Of a DNA stretch of 32,520 nucleotides, positions 8,135-17,096 are shown one piece after another. The DNA lies in assembly GCA_937958625.1 (NCBI GenBank), contig CALGNO010000057.1, positions 1-32,520 of the forward strand, in the 5' to 3' direction. Numbering within the stretch: the stretch's first letter is position 1; the number at the start of each line of letters is the position of its first letter. The DNA is from an uncultured Neomegalonema sp. (GTDB taxonomy: Bacteria > Pseudomonadota > Alphaproteobacteria > Rhodobacterales > Rhodobacteraceae). The notes below the pieces were generated by a model that made no database searches, was not told where the DNA came from, and saw only the letters and a program-made list of their open reading frames with translations. Position numbers and translations under genes: made by a program.

Positions 8135-11050
8135 CTATTTCCCCAGCAAGAGTACATTGGGCCGCCGCTCGACGGTCGAGGCCAGCGTGGTAATCGCCCG
8201 CGCAGCATCGCGCACTTCGCGCAGGGCGGTCACGGCCTCATAATTCAGTTCAGACCCGACCTCGACCGAGGACAGCACCGAATCGACGCGATCCGCTACC
8301 GAGGCCAGTCGCGGGATCAGGATGGCGAGATTGCGGGTCAGGGCCTGGAAGGACTCGCCCGCCCCGGCCACGGAAACCAGCGCGCCGTTTACATTGGTCG
8401 CCGTGCCGCTCTGGCGCAGCTCGATCACCAGCGAGCGCACCTGATCCAGCGCGGCGGTGATCGAGCCGGGGATTTGCTCGGCCCCCGGTGCACGCAGAAT
8501 GCGGTCTGCGTCCTGCATCACCATGGTGGTCGAGGCCAGCAGCCCTTCGATAGGCAGGGCATTGGCCTTGTCGGCAAGCTGAGTCAGGCGCGCGGTCAGG
8601 GCCGGGATGCCCGCAATCGCCGTGCCTGCGCTGTCAGCGGCTCCGCGTGCGGCGACCAGCGCATCGGCCAGCTTTTGAGCGGTATCGGCTCGTTCCAGAT
8701 CGACCATCAGGGCGCGGGCGGCGTTAAGCGTATCGGCGAGGGCTTGCGGCGCGGCCTGCATCCCGTCGCTGGCCACCAACGAATTCGCATCGGCAATCAG
8801 GCTCTCGACCGAGGCGACGACGTCGTTCAGGGGCAGGTTCTCGACATTCGCGGCGATGGCATTGAAACGCCCGATCAGTTCCGGCGTGCCCTCGGCGGCG
8901 CGGCTGAAGGCGGTGGCGGCATCGCGGGCGGCTTGCAAGGCTTCGGACAGGTTTTGCGCCGCGTTTGCGTCTTTCAGATCGACCAGCAGGGCGCGCGCCG
9001 CATCAAGGGTCTGGGCCAGTGCCTCCGGTGCCTGTTGCATCCCGTCGCTGGCCATCAGGCGATCGGCATTCTCGACGATGCTGGTGGCGGCGAGGATCAG
9101 ATCCTCCAGCGGCAGCTCGTTTACGGTATCGGCGATGCCGGTCATCGTGCTGACCATGCCGGGGATGTTCACCGACGCTGCCGTGACGGTATTCGCCGCC
9201 TCGCGCGAGGCAATCAGAACGGATTCGAGGGTCTTCGCCGTCTCGGCCTCGCGCAGGCCTTCGAGGATTTCACGCAGGTTGCGGATGCTGGCATTCAGGT
9301 TGGCCGGGATTTCGGCCATGCCCTCGGCAGCGACCACCTTGTCGGCGTTGTCCAATAGGGTCGTCGCAGTACTGACGAGATCGGTCAGCGGCAACTCGGT
9401 CAACTCGGTCGACAGCGCCGTGGCCGAAGCGAGGAAAAGCGGCACCGTTTCGGTCGCGGTCGTGATTGCCTGCGCCGCCGCGCTCGCATCCTCCAGCGCG
9501 GCTACGAGGGCCTCAGCCGTTCCCGCGTCGCGAACCTGTTCCATCAACTCGCGGGCGGCGGCGAGGGTCGCGGCCAGATCAACCGGCGCTTCGCGCAAGC
9601 CGGGGCTGCCGATAAGATCGCGCGCATCCTGCAACAGATCGGAGACCTGACCGGGAACGGCGGCAGTGGATTCTGCACTGGCGAGGGCATTGAGATTGCG
9701 CAACAATTCCGTCGCCGAATACATCATGTCTTCGATGGGCAGATTGTTGATCCGGTTCAGCACGCCCTCGGCAGAAGCCGTGAAATCCTCGAAATCCGAC
9801 GGAACGCTCGGCATTCGCGGATGGGGTTCGGCGAGTTCATCCAGCAGGGCGACATCGGCGTTCGGCTGTTCAACCAATTCGACGAAAAGCGACCCGGTCA
9901 GAAGGCTGGCACTTTTCAGCCGCGCGCGCAGGCCCCGGCGCACGGCGCGCTGCATGAAAGCGATGGAATCCTCGCGCTGATTGGCTTCAAAGCCGAGCCG
10001 GGCAGGCGAAATCACGATGGTCACGATCAGCGAGATGGCCTGATCGCCGTCGGTATCATTGCGCAGATTGGCGGCAACATTCGTCACCTCGCCGATGCGC
10101 AACCCGCGATATTCGACCGGCGCGCCGATATCGAGACCGCGCACGGAGCTTTCGAATTCGACGCTGAGGCGCAGTTGCGAGCCGGGTTGATCGACAAAGG
10201 CACTGCGCCGCGCCTCTTCTTCGCCCTGATAAAGCACGAAGGAATGGAGCGGCTCCAGCGGCGCGCCATCGGTTGTCACCGTCTCGAAGGACACGCCCCC
10301 GCGCAGCAGGGAGGCGAGGGAATCGACCTTTAACTGGGCGCCATTGGTGCCGATTTCGACCGCGACGGCGGAGCGCATCCAGAACCGCGTCGCAGTGGTC
10401 AGCAGCTTGTCATAGGGGGCATCGACGAAGATGTCGAAATCGACCCGCTCGCCATCCTCGGACAGTTTCTTGCTCTCGACCCGCCCGACCTCGATGCGCT
10501 TATAAAGGATCGGCGCGCCCACGGTCATCGACCCGCCATCGGCGGCGCGCAGACGCAGGCGGATGCCGTCGTCGCTGGGTTTCGATAGTGGTGCGGTTTT
10601 CAGAGCGGTGAATTTGCGGCGCGGCTTGCCCCGCTCGGAATCCCACGAAACCTCAAGATACGAGCCGGACAGAACGGTATCGAGGCCGCTGATGCCACGC
10701 GCCGTCACTTCGGGCCGCACGACCCAGAACGCGGCGGATTGGTCCAGATAAGGCGCGATTTCGTTTTCGACCCGCACTTCGGCGCGGACTTTTTCGAGGT
10801 TGTCGGTAAAGCCGATATCCTCGACGACGCCGACCTCGACATCCTTGTGCTTCAGCACGGTCTTGCCCGCTTCCAGACCCGAAGCGCTTTCGAGGATGAC
10901 CTCGACCAGCGGCCCCTTGTTCGACCACGAAGACCACGCAATGCCCAGCGAAATAGCGAGGGCGATCAGGGGCGCGAGCCAGACCATCGACAGGCGACCG
11001 CCGGATTGGGTTTCGCGCACGGGTTCGGCGACGCCGTTCGGATCACTCAT
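8135..11050 (-). CDS. pqiB: PqiB-like MCE protein with a repeat-extended C-terminus
   Basis: The 971-residue protein has one N-terminal transmembrane helix (about residues 22-41, SMVWLAPLIALAISLGIAWS), then three MCE domains near 46-145, 162-255 and 292-395; each has the pattern of a V-x-Y/H-K/R-G/D segment followed by I/V-G-x-V (KHKDVEVGVV, LYKRIEVGRV, EYRGLRIGEV). E. coli PqiB has the same plan in about 546 residues and forms a hexameric tunnel that carries lipids between the membranes. Here the region after residue 430 is about 540 residues, mostly Ala/Leu-rich helices with a 93-residue repeat. The gene overlaps pqiA2 by 8 bases and abuts pqiC. Family identity is clear; the length is unusual. 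Confidence 0.93.
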   Translation of the reverse strand: MSDPNGVAEPVRETQSGGRLSMVWLAPLIALAISLGIAWSSWSNKGPLVEVILESASGLEAGKTVLKHKDVEVGVVEDIGFTDNLEKVRAEVRVENEIAPYLDQSAAFWVVRPEVTARGISGLDTVLSGSYLEVSWDSERGKPRRKFTALKTAPLSKPSDDGIRLRLRAADGGSMTVGAPILYKRIEVGRVESKKLSEDGERVDFDIFVDAPYDKLLTTATRFWMRSAVAVEIGTNGAQLKVDSLASLLRGGVSFETVTTDGAPLEPLHSFVLYQGEEEARRSAFVDQPGSQLRLSVEFESSVRGLDIGAPVEYRGLRIGEVTNVAANLRNDTDGDQAISLIVTIVISPARLGFEANQREDSIAFMQRAVRRGLRARLKSASLLTGSLFVELVEQPNADVALLDELAEPHPRMPSVPSDFEDFTASAEGVLNRINNLPIEDMMYSATELLRNLNALASAESTAAVPGQVSDLLQDARDLIGSPGLREAPVDLAATLAAARELMEQVRDAGTAEALVAALEDASAAAQAITTATETVPLFLASATALSTELTELPLTDLVSTATTLLDNADKVVAAEGMAEIPANLNASIRNLREILEGLREAETAKTLESVLIASREAANTVTAASVNIPGMVSTMTGIADTVNELPLEDLILAATSIVENADRLMASDGMQQAPEALAQTLDAARALLVDLKDANAAQNLSEALQAARDAATAFSRAAEGTPELIGRFNAIAANVENLPLNDVVASVESLIADANSLVASDGMQAAPQALADTLNAARALMVDLERADTAQKLADALVAARGAADSAGTAIAGIPALTARLTQLADKANALPIEGLLASTTMVMQDADRILRAPGAEQIPGSITAALDQVRSLVIELRQSGTATNVNGALVSVAGAGESFQALTRNLAILIPRLASVADRVDSVLSSVEVGSELNYEAVTALREVRDAARAITTLASTVERRPNVLLLGK
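8276..9763 (-). repeat. Tandem protein repeats of 93 residues in PqiB
   Basis: The anchor proline of an LP-x-x-D/G motif occurs at residues 438 (NLPIED), 554 (ELPLTD), 647 (ELPLED), 740 (NLPLND) and 833 (ALPIEG). The last four are spaced exactly 93, 93 and 93 residues; the first interval is 116. A second anchor repeats in phase: SDGMQQAPEALAQTLDAARA at 668 and SDGMQAAPQALADTLNAARA at 761, with weaker forms at 575 and 854. The units are helical and diverged, so this is an old protein-level duplication rather than a fresh DNA repeat. Confidence 0.9.
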
Positions 11051-11690
11051 CGCTTGGACCTTCTTCGATGGAATCCCAGATCAGTCGCGGATCGAGGCTT
11101 TGTGCCGCCAGCATCGTGAAAATGACCGACAGGGCAAAGCTGACCGCCGCCAGCCCCGGATTGACGCTGGCGACAAAATCGAGCTGAACCAAGGCAACGA
11201 GGATCGCCACGACAAAAACGTCGATCATCGACCAGCGCCCGATGAACTCGGTAATCTCGTACAAATGCAGGCGCGCATGGGGGTCGAGGGGCCATGCGCG
11301 GCGAATGCTGGCCACCAGCAGGCCGATCACGACAAACTTGGCCACGGGAATGACGATGCTGGCCACACCGACCACGATGGCGACGAAGTAAGAGCCGTAA
11401 TTCACCAGCTCGATCACCCCGCCGATGATCGTGTTCTTCTCTTCCCGGCCCAGGGTCCGGGTGATCAGCATCGGATAAAGATTGGCAGGGATGAAGCAGA
11501 CAATCCCCGCCGCCAGCCATGCGAGGGTGCGCTGGATCGAATCCGGATAGCGACTGCTCAGGGTGGCTCCACACCGGGCGCAGACCAGTCCTGCCCGGTC
11601 AAGCCGGCCACAGGTCGTGCACGCAATCAGCCCCGCCTCGCGGGCCGTCAGACCGTGCTGTCTTGTCCGAGTATTCGCCAAATTGTCCAT
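11043..11690 (-). CDS. pqiA2: PqiA-family membrane protein, second half
   Basis: The 215-residue protein has a zinc-ribbon-like pair (CTTC, then CARC) near residues 24-40, followed by four hydrophobic segments, starting with TLAWLAAGIVCFIPANLYPM. IPANLYPM is a signature of the PqiA domain. E. coli PqiA is one protein of about 417 residues with two such domains; here the halves are separate genes. The inner-membrane complex is thought to deliver or receive lipids at the PqiB tunnel. The start ATG at 11690 lies inside the 3' end of the preceding gene (43-base overlap) and the end overlaps pqiB by 8 bases. Confidence 0.9.
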   Translation of the reverse strand: MDNLANTRTRQHGLTAREAGLIACTTCGRLDRAGLVCARCGATLSSRYPDSIQRTLAWLAAGIVCFIPANLYPMLITRTLGREEKNTIIGGVIELVNYGSYFVAIVVGVASIVIPVAKFVVIGLLVASIRRAWPLDPHARLHLYEITEFIGRWSMIDVFVVAILVALVQLDFVASVNPGLAAVSFALSVIFTMLAAQSLDPRLIWDSIEEGPSDE

Positions 11691-12277
11691 CTACAGAAAT
11701 TGTGGTTCTCGAGCACCAGCACCGCGACCATCGCGACCAGCATCCAGAAGGCCGGTCCAAGGGATACTTCGGCCATCCCGGCGACCTTTACCAGCGCCAC
11801 GACGACGCCGATGATGAAAATCTCGGCCATTGACCAGGGTTTGAGCGAGTTCGCGAAGCGGAATGCGCGCGCCGCGTGCCGGTAAGGTCTTCGCCCGAAA
11901 CGCAAGGGCCAGAGCGTATAGCAGAGCGCGCCCGCACGCATCAGCGGGATGATCACGATAAACGCCGCGACCACCAGCACCAACGGCGCAGTCAGCCCGC
12001 CGCCAAAGGCAGAGAGGGCATCGACCAGCGTTGCATTCTGGCGAGAGCCCGCGCCCTCGAGCTTGATGAATGGAAAGAACAGCGCGCCGATGATCAGGAT
12101 GACATTCGTTGCCGCCGAGGCCAGCGTGCGGTCGATGGCCTTCGGGCGGCTCGATTCCAGCACCGTGCGGCAGCGGGCACAGCGGATGCGCTCGCCATCC
12201 TGCGCCGAGCGCGCGCTATGCAGCAGGTCGCACATCGGACAGGCGATCAGCCTTGAAGGATCAATCGCAGCGACCAC
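11648..12277 (-). CDS. pqiA1: PqiA-family membrane protein, first half
   Basis: The 209-residue protein begins with a CPMC...CARC cysteine pair (residues 13-34) and continues with four hydrophobic segments (for example NVILIIGALFFPFIKLEG, LVLVVAAFIVIIPLM). The layout repeats that of the next gene, so the two correspond to the two domains of E. coli PqiA. The start is GTG at 12277, preceded by AAGGAAGAGG. It is the first gene of the minus-strand pqi run and follows manC by 34 bp, so it may be transcribed from the manC promoter. Confidence 0.88.
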   Translation of the reverse strand: MVAAIDPSRLIACPMCDLLHSARSAQDGERIRCARCRTVLESSRPKAIDRTLASAATNVILIIGALFFPFIKLEGAGSRQNATLVDALSAFGGGLTAPLVLVVAAFIVIIPLMRAGALCYTLWPLRFGRRPYRHAARAFRFANSLKPWSMAEIFIIGVVVALVKVAGMAEVSLGPAFWMLVAMVAVLVLENHNFCRWTIWRILGQDSTV

Positions 12278-12311
12278 AGCCTCTTCCTTTTGCGCGGGAG
12301 AGGCCGGGTGA

Positions 12312-13736
12312 TTACTTCACCGGCTCGCCGACGCGGTTATAGACATCTTCGAAACGAACGATGTCATCTTCGCCAAGATAGCTCCCCGATTGCACCTCGA
12401 CCATGGAGAGCGGTACTTTTCCCGGATTTTCAAGGCGATGTGTTGCTCCGAGAGGGATATACGTGCCCTCATTTTCGGTCAGCAGCAGGATTTCATCGTC
12501 CCGCGTGACCCGTGCCGTGCCCTTCACGACGATCCAGTGCTCGGCCCGATGATGGTGCATTTGCAGGGACAGGGCCGCGCCGGGGTTGACGCAGATATGC
12601 TTCACCTGATGGCGCTCGCCGATATGGATGCCCTCGTAATACCCCCAGGGGCGATAGCATCGCTGGCCATTCATCTGTTCATCGCGGCCCTCGGCGGTCA
12701 GGCGCTCGACGATTTTTTTGACGTCCTGCGCCCGGTCCTTGCGCGTGACCAGCATCGCGTCGGGGGTGGAGACGATCACCAGATCCTCGACCCCGACGGC
12801 AGCGACCAGCTTATGTTCGGAGCGGACATAGCAACCGGAGGCGTCCTCGAGCAGGGTATCGCCCACCGTGACATTGCCGCTCGCATCTTTCTCGCCGACA
12901 TCCCAAAGCTGTGACCATGACCCGATATCGGACCAACCGAGATCGCAGGGCGCGACCGCCGCCCGGTCGCATTTCTCCATCACCGCATAGTCGATGGAGT
13001 CCGACGGGCAGGCGAGAAACGCCTCGGCATCCGGGCGGATAAAGTCGAGATCGGCGGCGGCCCCGTCCATTGCCGCGCGGCAAGCGGACAGGATTTCGGG
13101 CGCGTGGCGCTCCAGTTCTTCGAGATAGCGGTCGGCGCGGAACAGGAAGATACCGGCATTCCAGCGATAGCCGCCCTCGGCCAGAAAGCCCTCGGCGGTG
13201 GCCAGATCGGGCTTTTCGACGAATTTCGCCACCGGATTGACACCGGGTGCGACCTCGCCCGTACCGCTGCGGATATAGCCATAGCCGGTGCTGGGATGGT
13301 CCGGTTCAATGCCGAAGGTGACGAGATGACCCTCTGCCGCTGCCGTTGAGGCGCGCTCGACGGCCTCGCGGAAGGCCGCGCCGTCGCGGATCAGGTGATC
13401 GGCGGACAGCACGAGCAACAGATCGTCGGGATTGGCATGAAGCGCCGCCAGCGCGACGGCTGGGGCGGTATTACGCCCCTCGGGTTCCAGAATCAGGCCG
13501 CCATGGGCCAACCCGGCCTCCTGCAACTGTGCCGCGACCAGAAAGCGATGGTCGGTATTGCACAGCAGGATCGGGGCAGCGAAGCGGGTACTGTCGCCGA
13601 CACGGTCGACGGTTTCGAGCAACATGGATTGTTCGGAAACCAGCGGCAGCAGTTGTTTGGGGAAAAGTGCGCGGGAAGCGGGCCAAAGCCTCGACCCGAC
13701 GCCTCCGCAGAGGATTGCGGGAATAATCTTGCTCAT
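12312..13736 (-). CDS. manC: Mannose-1-phosphate guanylyltransferase / mannose-6-phosphate isomerase
   Basis: The 474-residue bifunctional enzyme makes GDP-mannose for surface polysaccharides. The N-terminal nucleotidyltransferase has GGVGSRLWPASR at residues 11-22 and FPKQLLPL after it, KFVEKPDLA in the middle and WNAGIFLFRAD. The C-terminal cupin isomerase-type domain has RPWGYYEGI and the metal-binding histidines of QMHHHRAEHWIVVKGTARV. Length matches the AlgA/XanB/CpsB family. ATG at 13736 is the family start. It is next to a polysaccharide export lipoprotein, supporting a capsule or exopolysaccharide role, although a terminator lies between them. Confidence 0.95.
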   Translation of the reverse strand: MSKIIPAILCGGVGSRLWPASRALFPKQLLPLVSEQSMLLETVDRVGDSTRFAAPILLCNTDHRFLVAAQLQEAGLAHGGLILEPEGRNTAPAVALAALHANPDDLLLVLSADHLIRDGAAFREAVERASTAAAEGHLVTFGIEPDHPSTGYGYIRSGTGEVAPGVNPVAKFVEKPDLATAEGFLAEGGYRWNAGIFLFRADRYLEELERHAPEILSACRAAMDGAAADLDFIRPDAEAFLACPSDSIDYAVMEKCDRAAVAPCDLGWSDIGSWSQLWDVGEKDASGNVTVGDTLLEDASGCYVRSEHKLVAAVGVEDLVIVSTPDAMLVTRKDRAQDVKKIVERLTAEGRDEQMNGQRCYRPWGYYEGIHIGERHQVKHICVNPGAALSLQMHHHRAEHWIVVKGTARVTRDDEILLLTENEGTYIPLGATHRLENPGKVPLSMVEVQSGSYLGEDDIVRFEDVYNRVGEPVK

Positions 13737-13820
13737 GGCTTCTGCTCCGGGTTCCGACCGTCTGGTCAGATTACGGTGCTATGGTAGCGAAGCGGTAAAC
13801 GCGACAAAACCCGAAAATAG

Positions 13821-13857
13821 AGCGACCCGGCGGATGCAGCACACCCGCCGGATCGCT
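13821..13857 (-). terminator. Rho-independent terminator of the export lipoprotein gene
   Basis: Arms AGCGA-C-CCGGCGG and CCGCCGG-A-TCGCT pair over 12 bp with one C-A mismatch around an 11-nt loop. On the minus strand it is followed by a U-rich stretch (CTATTTTCGGGTTTTG). It starts 9 bp after the stop at 13866 and separates this gene from manC. Confidence 0.7.
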
Positions 13858-13865
13858 GCGTTATC

Positions 13866-15644
13866 TTACGCGCCGAGGCGTGCGGCAGACACGAGGCTGT
13901 TAAAGGTCGGCACCAACTGGGTGATGAACCGGCTCCAATTCGTGATCGCGCGCGGCATGACCAGCACGTAATCGTCGGGGCGCATCTCGAACATGGTCAT
14001 CGCCGGCGTATTGGCCAGATTGCCGCCATCGAAGTGGAAAATGTAGGATTCCACGGTGTTGGCGACGCTGGATTTCACGCGCACCACATAGACACGCGAC
14101 GGATCACCGGTGATCGGCTCGATCCCGTTCGAGCCGTAGATTGCTTCGGCGAGGGTGAAGTGACGTCCGAACGGCATCGTGACCGTTCTCTGCTGGCCGA
14201 CTTCACCGGCGACGAAGATACGGTCCTGTCCTTCGATACCGAGATCGATGCGCGTGCGAGCCAGATCGCGGCCTGCATTGCCCGAATTGAGGGTCAGGGC
14301 GCGGTCGGCACGGGCGCTGTCAGCCTCGGAAAGCTGCAACTGGCGGCTGGCGCGCTGTTCCGCGGTGTTTGCTCGCTGTTCAGCGGCGAGGGCGCGGCTT
14401 TCGGCAGCTTGACGCCGGGCCTCGTCGGCGTTGGCGCGGGCTTCGGCGGCCCGAGCGCGCGCTTCGGCGGCCTGGGCGCGGGCCTCGTCGCGGTCGCGGC
14501 GGGCCTGTTCAAGCTGTTCACGCGAATCGGCACGCTGGGCGCGGGCTTCGGCGGATTCGGCAATCTGTGCATTGCGCTGGGCGATGCGAAGCTGTTGCTC
14601 GGCCCGCACGGCATTGTCGCGAGCGAACTGGGCCTGTTCATCGGCACGGCGCTGTTGCACCTCGAATTGCTCTTGTTCGACTTCGAACCGGCGCTGGGAG
14701 CGCTCGGCTTCCTGGCGGCTGAATTCGGCTTGGCGCAGGGCGAGTACGTCACCGGAAACGGCGGCGGTCTGATAGTCGCGCAGCAGCTCGTCGAAAATCT
14801 GGATTTCGTCGCCATCGCGCAGGAAGACGTCATAACCGTAGGTCTTGCGCAAGACATCCGCCGCGCGGATCGAATAGTTCTGGCCCTCGCGCCGCATCAC
14901 GACAATCTGGCGCTTTGCATCGGCGTCGATGCCGCTGGAGAATCGCAGATAGGCATCGCGCAGGGTGATCGGCGTATTGGTCACCGGCAGAAAAGTCGTC
15001 GGCTTGCCCGGCGAAGACACCAGAACTTTCTGACTGTTAAAGCCCGTCACGGTGGCTGAGCCGTTGGCCGACAGCCGCGCATCCCGGAAGCGGTCCGCGA
15101 TGGTCTGGCGGGCCTCGGCCACGGTCTGTCCGAGAACATTCACCTCGCCGACATCGGTCAGGAAGACGTTACCGGCATAGTCCACCGTCGAGGTCCGCTG
15201 ATAGGCGCTCGGCCCGTTGACCGCGCCGACCGATTCGATGGTCACTGTAAAGACATCGCCGACGCCAACGCGATAGGGGCGAGCGGGGCTGGGCGGAGGA
15301 TTGGACAGATCGGCCAGACTCTCGAAATCATCGACATTCTGCGCAACGACCTGGGCGATCAGATCGTTTTCGCCAAAGGTCGTGGCCCGCGACACGAGCG
15401 TTCCGCGCGGGGCGGCATTCGACTGCAAACCGGCGGGAACCGGGCGCGGTGCATAGGACCAGAGCCGGTTTGCCTCCATCGCCGCTGACGGCGTCAGGGG
15501 CACGACGGTAAAGTCGTAGGAATCGTTGTTATACGTGGTCGTCAGGGGGGAATACGGCACGATCTGTGTCGGATAGACCGCCTGACACCCCGCAAGGGCA
15601 ACGATCAGCGCGGCGGGTGCCAAGGTCGATTTCAGAAACGTCAT
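13866..15644 (-). CDS. Outer-membrane polysaccharide export lipoprotein (Wza/OPX type) with coiled-coil insert
   Basis: The 592-residue protein has a lipoprotein signal with lipobox (TFLKSTLAPAALIVALAGC, Cys20). A Poly_export domain follows at about 122-205 (YRVGVGDVFTVTI, YAGNVFLTDVGEVNVLGQT), then an SLBB domain to about 290 (RDGDEIQIFDE). Residues 300-450 are a highly charged Ala/Glu/Arg/Gln helix, followed by a second SLBB domain at about 473-555 (IFVAGEVGQQRTVTMP, LVMPRAITNW). Such proteins form the outer-membrane channel for capsule or exopolysaccharide; ordinary members are about 380 residues and lack the long helix. I start at ATG 15644; a GTG at 15656 is in frame but adds residues before the signal. 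It is divergent from gcdH, with about 217 bp between starts. Confidence 0.9.
   Translation of the reverse strand: MTFLKSTLAPAALIVALAGCQAVYPTQIVPYSPLTTTYNNDSYDFTVVPLTPSAAMEANRLWSYAPRPVPAGLQSNAAPRGTLVSRATTFGENDLIAQVVAQNVDDFESLADLSNPPPSPARPYRVGVGDVFTVTIESVGAVNGPSAYQRTSTVDYAGNVFLTDVGEVNVLGQTVAEARQTIADRFRDARLSANGSATVTGFNSQKVLVSSPGKPTTFLPVTNTPITLRDAYLRFSSGIDADAKRQIVVMRREGQNYSIRAADVLRKTYGYDVFLRDGDEIQIFDELLRDYQTAAVSGDVLALRQAEFSRQEAERSQRRFEVEQEQFEVQQRRADEQAQFARDNAVRAEQQLRIAQRNAQIAESAEARAQRADSREQLEQARRDRDEARAQAAEARARAAEARANADEARRQAAESRALAAEQRANTAEQRASRQLQLSEADSARADRALTLNSGNAGRDLARTRIDLGIEGQDRIFVAGEVGQQRTVTMPFGRHFTLAEAIYGSNGIEPITGDPSRVYVVRVKSSVANTVESYIFHFDGGNLANTPAMTMFEMRPDDYVLVMPRAITNWSRFITQLVPTFNSLVSAARLGA
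14295..14747 (-). repeat. Heptad-repeat coiled coil within the export lipoprotein
   Basis: Residues 300-450 lack proline and are rich in Ala, Glu, Arg and Gln. Within them seven perfect-length heptads follow one another at residues 385-433: RDEARAQ, AAEARAR, AAEARAN, ADEARRQ, AAESRAL, AAEQRAN, TAEQRAS. The underlying DNA repeats are GC-rich and create a long open frame on the opposite strand (14034-15059), which I treat as a shadow. Confidence 0.9.
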
Positions 15645-15861
15645 GTCTTCAACCACGTTATGAGGGACAGGGCCACAAGGGCACTAACATTAATAAGAAG
15701 TTACCCGCGCACACAGCCGGGTGCAACAAAATGTCATGGTTAACGTCACTGTTGCCGTGAATCCGTGTTTTCCTGTGACATCGGCCCGCGCGGCCTTGAC
15801 CCTGCGATCACCGCCGTACAAGTGATGACCAAACCCGCGCTATGTCCACGAGGAGCCTTCG

Positions 15862-17070
15862 ATGAACGTTATGTCCGAAACGAAACCCGCCCGCGTCGTT
15901 TTTGACTGGGCCGATCCGTTCTTGCTGGAAGATCAGCTATCGGACGAAGAGCGGATGATGCGCGACGCGGCAAGCGCCTATGCCGCCGACAAGCTCGCCC
16001 CGCGCGTGATCGAGGCGTACGAAAACGAGACCGCCGCGCCGGAGATTTTTGGCGAGATGGGGGAGATGGGCCTGCTCGGCATTACGGTGCCCGAGGAATA
16101 TGGCGGCCTGGGCGGCAGTTATGTCACCTACGGTCTTGTCGCGCGCGAGATTGAGCGGGTCGATAGCGGCTATCGCTCGATGATGAGCGTGCAATCCTCG
16201 CTGGTCATGTACCCGATCAACGCCTACGGGTCCGAAGAACAACGCAAGAAATACCTGCCAAAACTGGCCACTGGCGAGTGGATCGGCTGTTTCGGCCTGA
16301 CCGAGCCGGATGCCGGGTCAGACCCCGCCGGGATGAAGACCACCGCGAAAAAGGTCGATGGCGGCTATGTCATCAACGGCGCGAAGATGTGGATTTCCAA
16401 CGCGCCCTTCGCCGATGTCTTTGTCATCTGGGCGAAATCCGATGCCCATGGCGGCGCGATCCGGGGATTTGTGCTCGAAAAGGGCATGAAAGGGCTGAGC
16501 GCGCCGAAAGTGGGCGGCAAGCTCTCCCTGCGCGCCTCGACCACCGGCGAGATCGTCATGGAGGGCGTCGAGGTCGGCGAGGATGCGTTGTTGCCCGATG
16601 TGGAGGGGCTGAAAGGCCCGTTCGGTTGCCTCAACCGCGCCCGTTATGGCATTTCATGGGGTGTGATGGGGGCGGCGGAGGATTGCTGGCACCGGTCACG
16701 CCAATACGGCCTCGACCGGACCCAGTTCGGCAAGCCGCTGGCGCAGACCCAGCTTTTCCAGAAAAAACTCGCCGATATGCAGACCGAGATCGCGCTTGGC
16801 CTGCAAGCGTCGCTGCGCGTCGGACGCTTGTTCGATGAGGGGCAAATGGCGCCGGAAATGATCTCCATCGTCAAGCGCAACAACTGCGGCAAGGCCCTCG
16901 ACATCGCGCGTCAGGCCCGCGACATGCACGGCGGCAACGGCATCCAGATCGAATACCACGTCATGCGCCATGCCCAGAATCTGGAGACCGTGAACACCTA
17001 CGAAGGCACCCACGACATCCACGCCCTGATCCTGGGCCGCGCCCAGACCGGTTTACAGGCGTTTTTCTGA
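15862..17070 (+). CDS. gcdH: Glutaryl-CoA dehydrogenase
   Basis: This 402-residue acyl-CoA dehydrogenase oxidises and decarboxylates glutaryl-CoA to crotonyl-CoA in lysine/tryptophan breakdown, passing electrons to ETF. Family features are [18 protein letters not shown] at the N-terminus, [49 protein letters not shown] and the C-terminal [17 protein letters not shown], which contains the catalytic Glu (about residue 381). These match the GcdH branch rather than short-chain acyl-CoA dehydrogenases. ATG at 15862 has GAGGAG upstream. It appears to be a single-gene transcript converging on the DUF3422 gene. Confidence 0.95.
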   Translation: MNVMSETKPARVVFDWADPFLLEDQLSDEERMMRDAASAYAADKLAPRVIEAYENETAAPEIFGEMGEMGLLGITVPEEYGGLGGSYVTYGLVAREIERVDSGYRSMMSVQSSLVMYPINAYGSEEQRKKYLPKLATGEWIGCFGLTEPDAGSDPAGMKTTAKKVDGGYVINGAKMWISNAPFADVFVIWAKSDAHGGAIRGFVLEKGMKGLSAPKVGGKLSLRASTTGEIVMEGVEVGEDALLPDVEGLKGPFGCLNRARYGISWGVMGAAEDCWHRSRQYGLDRTQFGKPLAQTQLFQKKLADMQTEIALGLQASLRVGRLFDEGQMAPEMISIVKRNNCGKALDIARQARDMHGGNGIQIEYHVMRHAQNLETVNTYEGTHDIHALILGRAQTGLQAFF

Positions 17071-17096
17071 GGGAAGGGAGCGAGGATGCTCGGGTT

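Noticed and set aside
8276-9763. Frequent short repeats taken as a possible CRISPR-like array
   Set aside because: They are diverged protein-coding repeats in phase with pqiB; there are no constant repeats with unique spacers anywhere in the window.
14034-15059. Long plus-strand open frame rich in Gly/Leu/Ala
   Set aside because: It lies opposite the export lipoprotein, whose signal peptide and SLBB domains are clear; the frame results from its heptad repeat codons.
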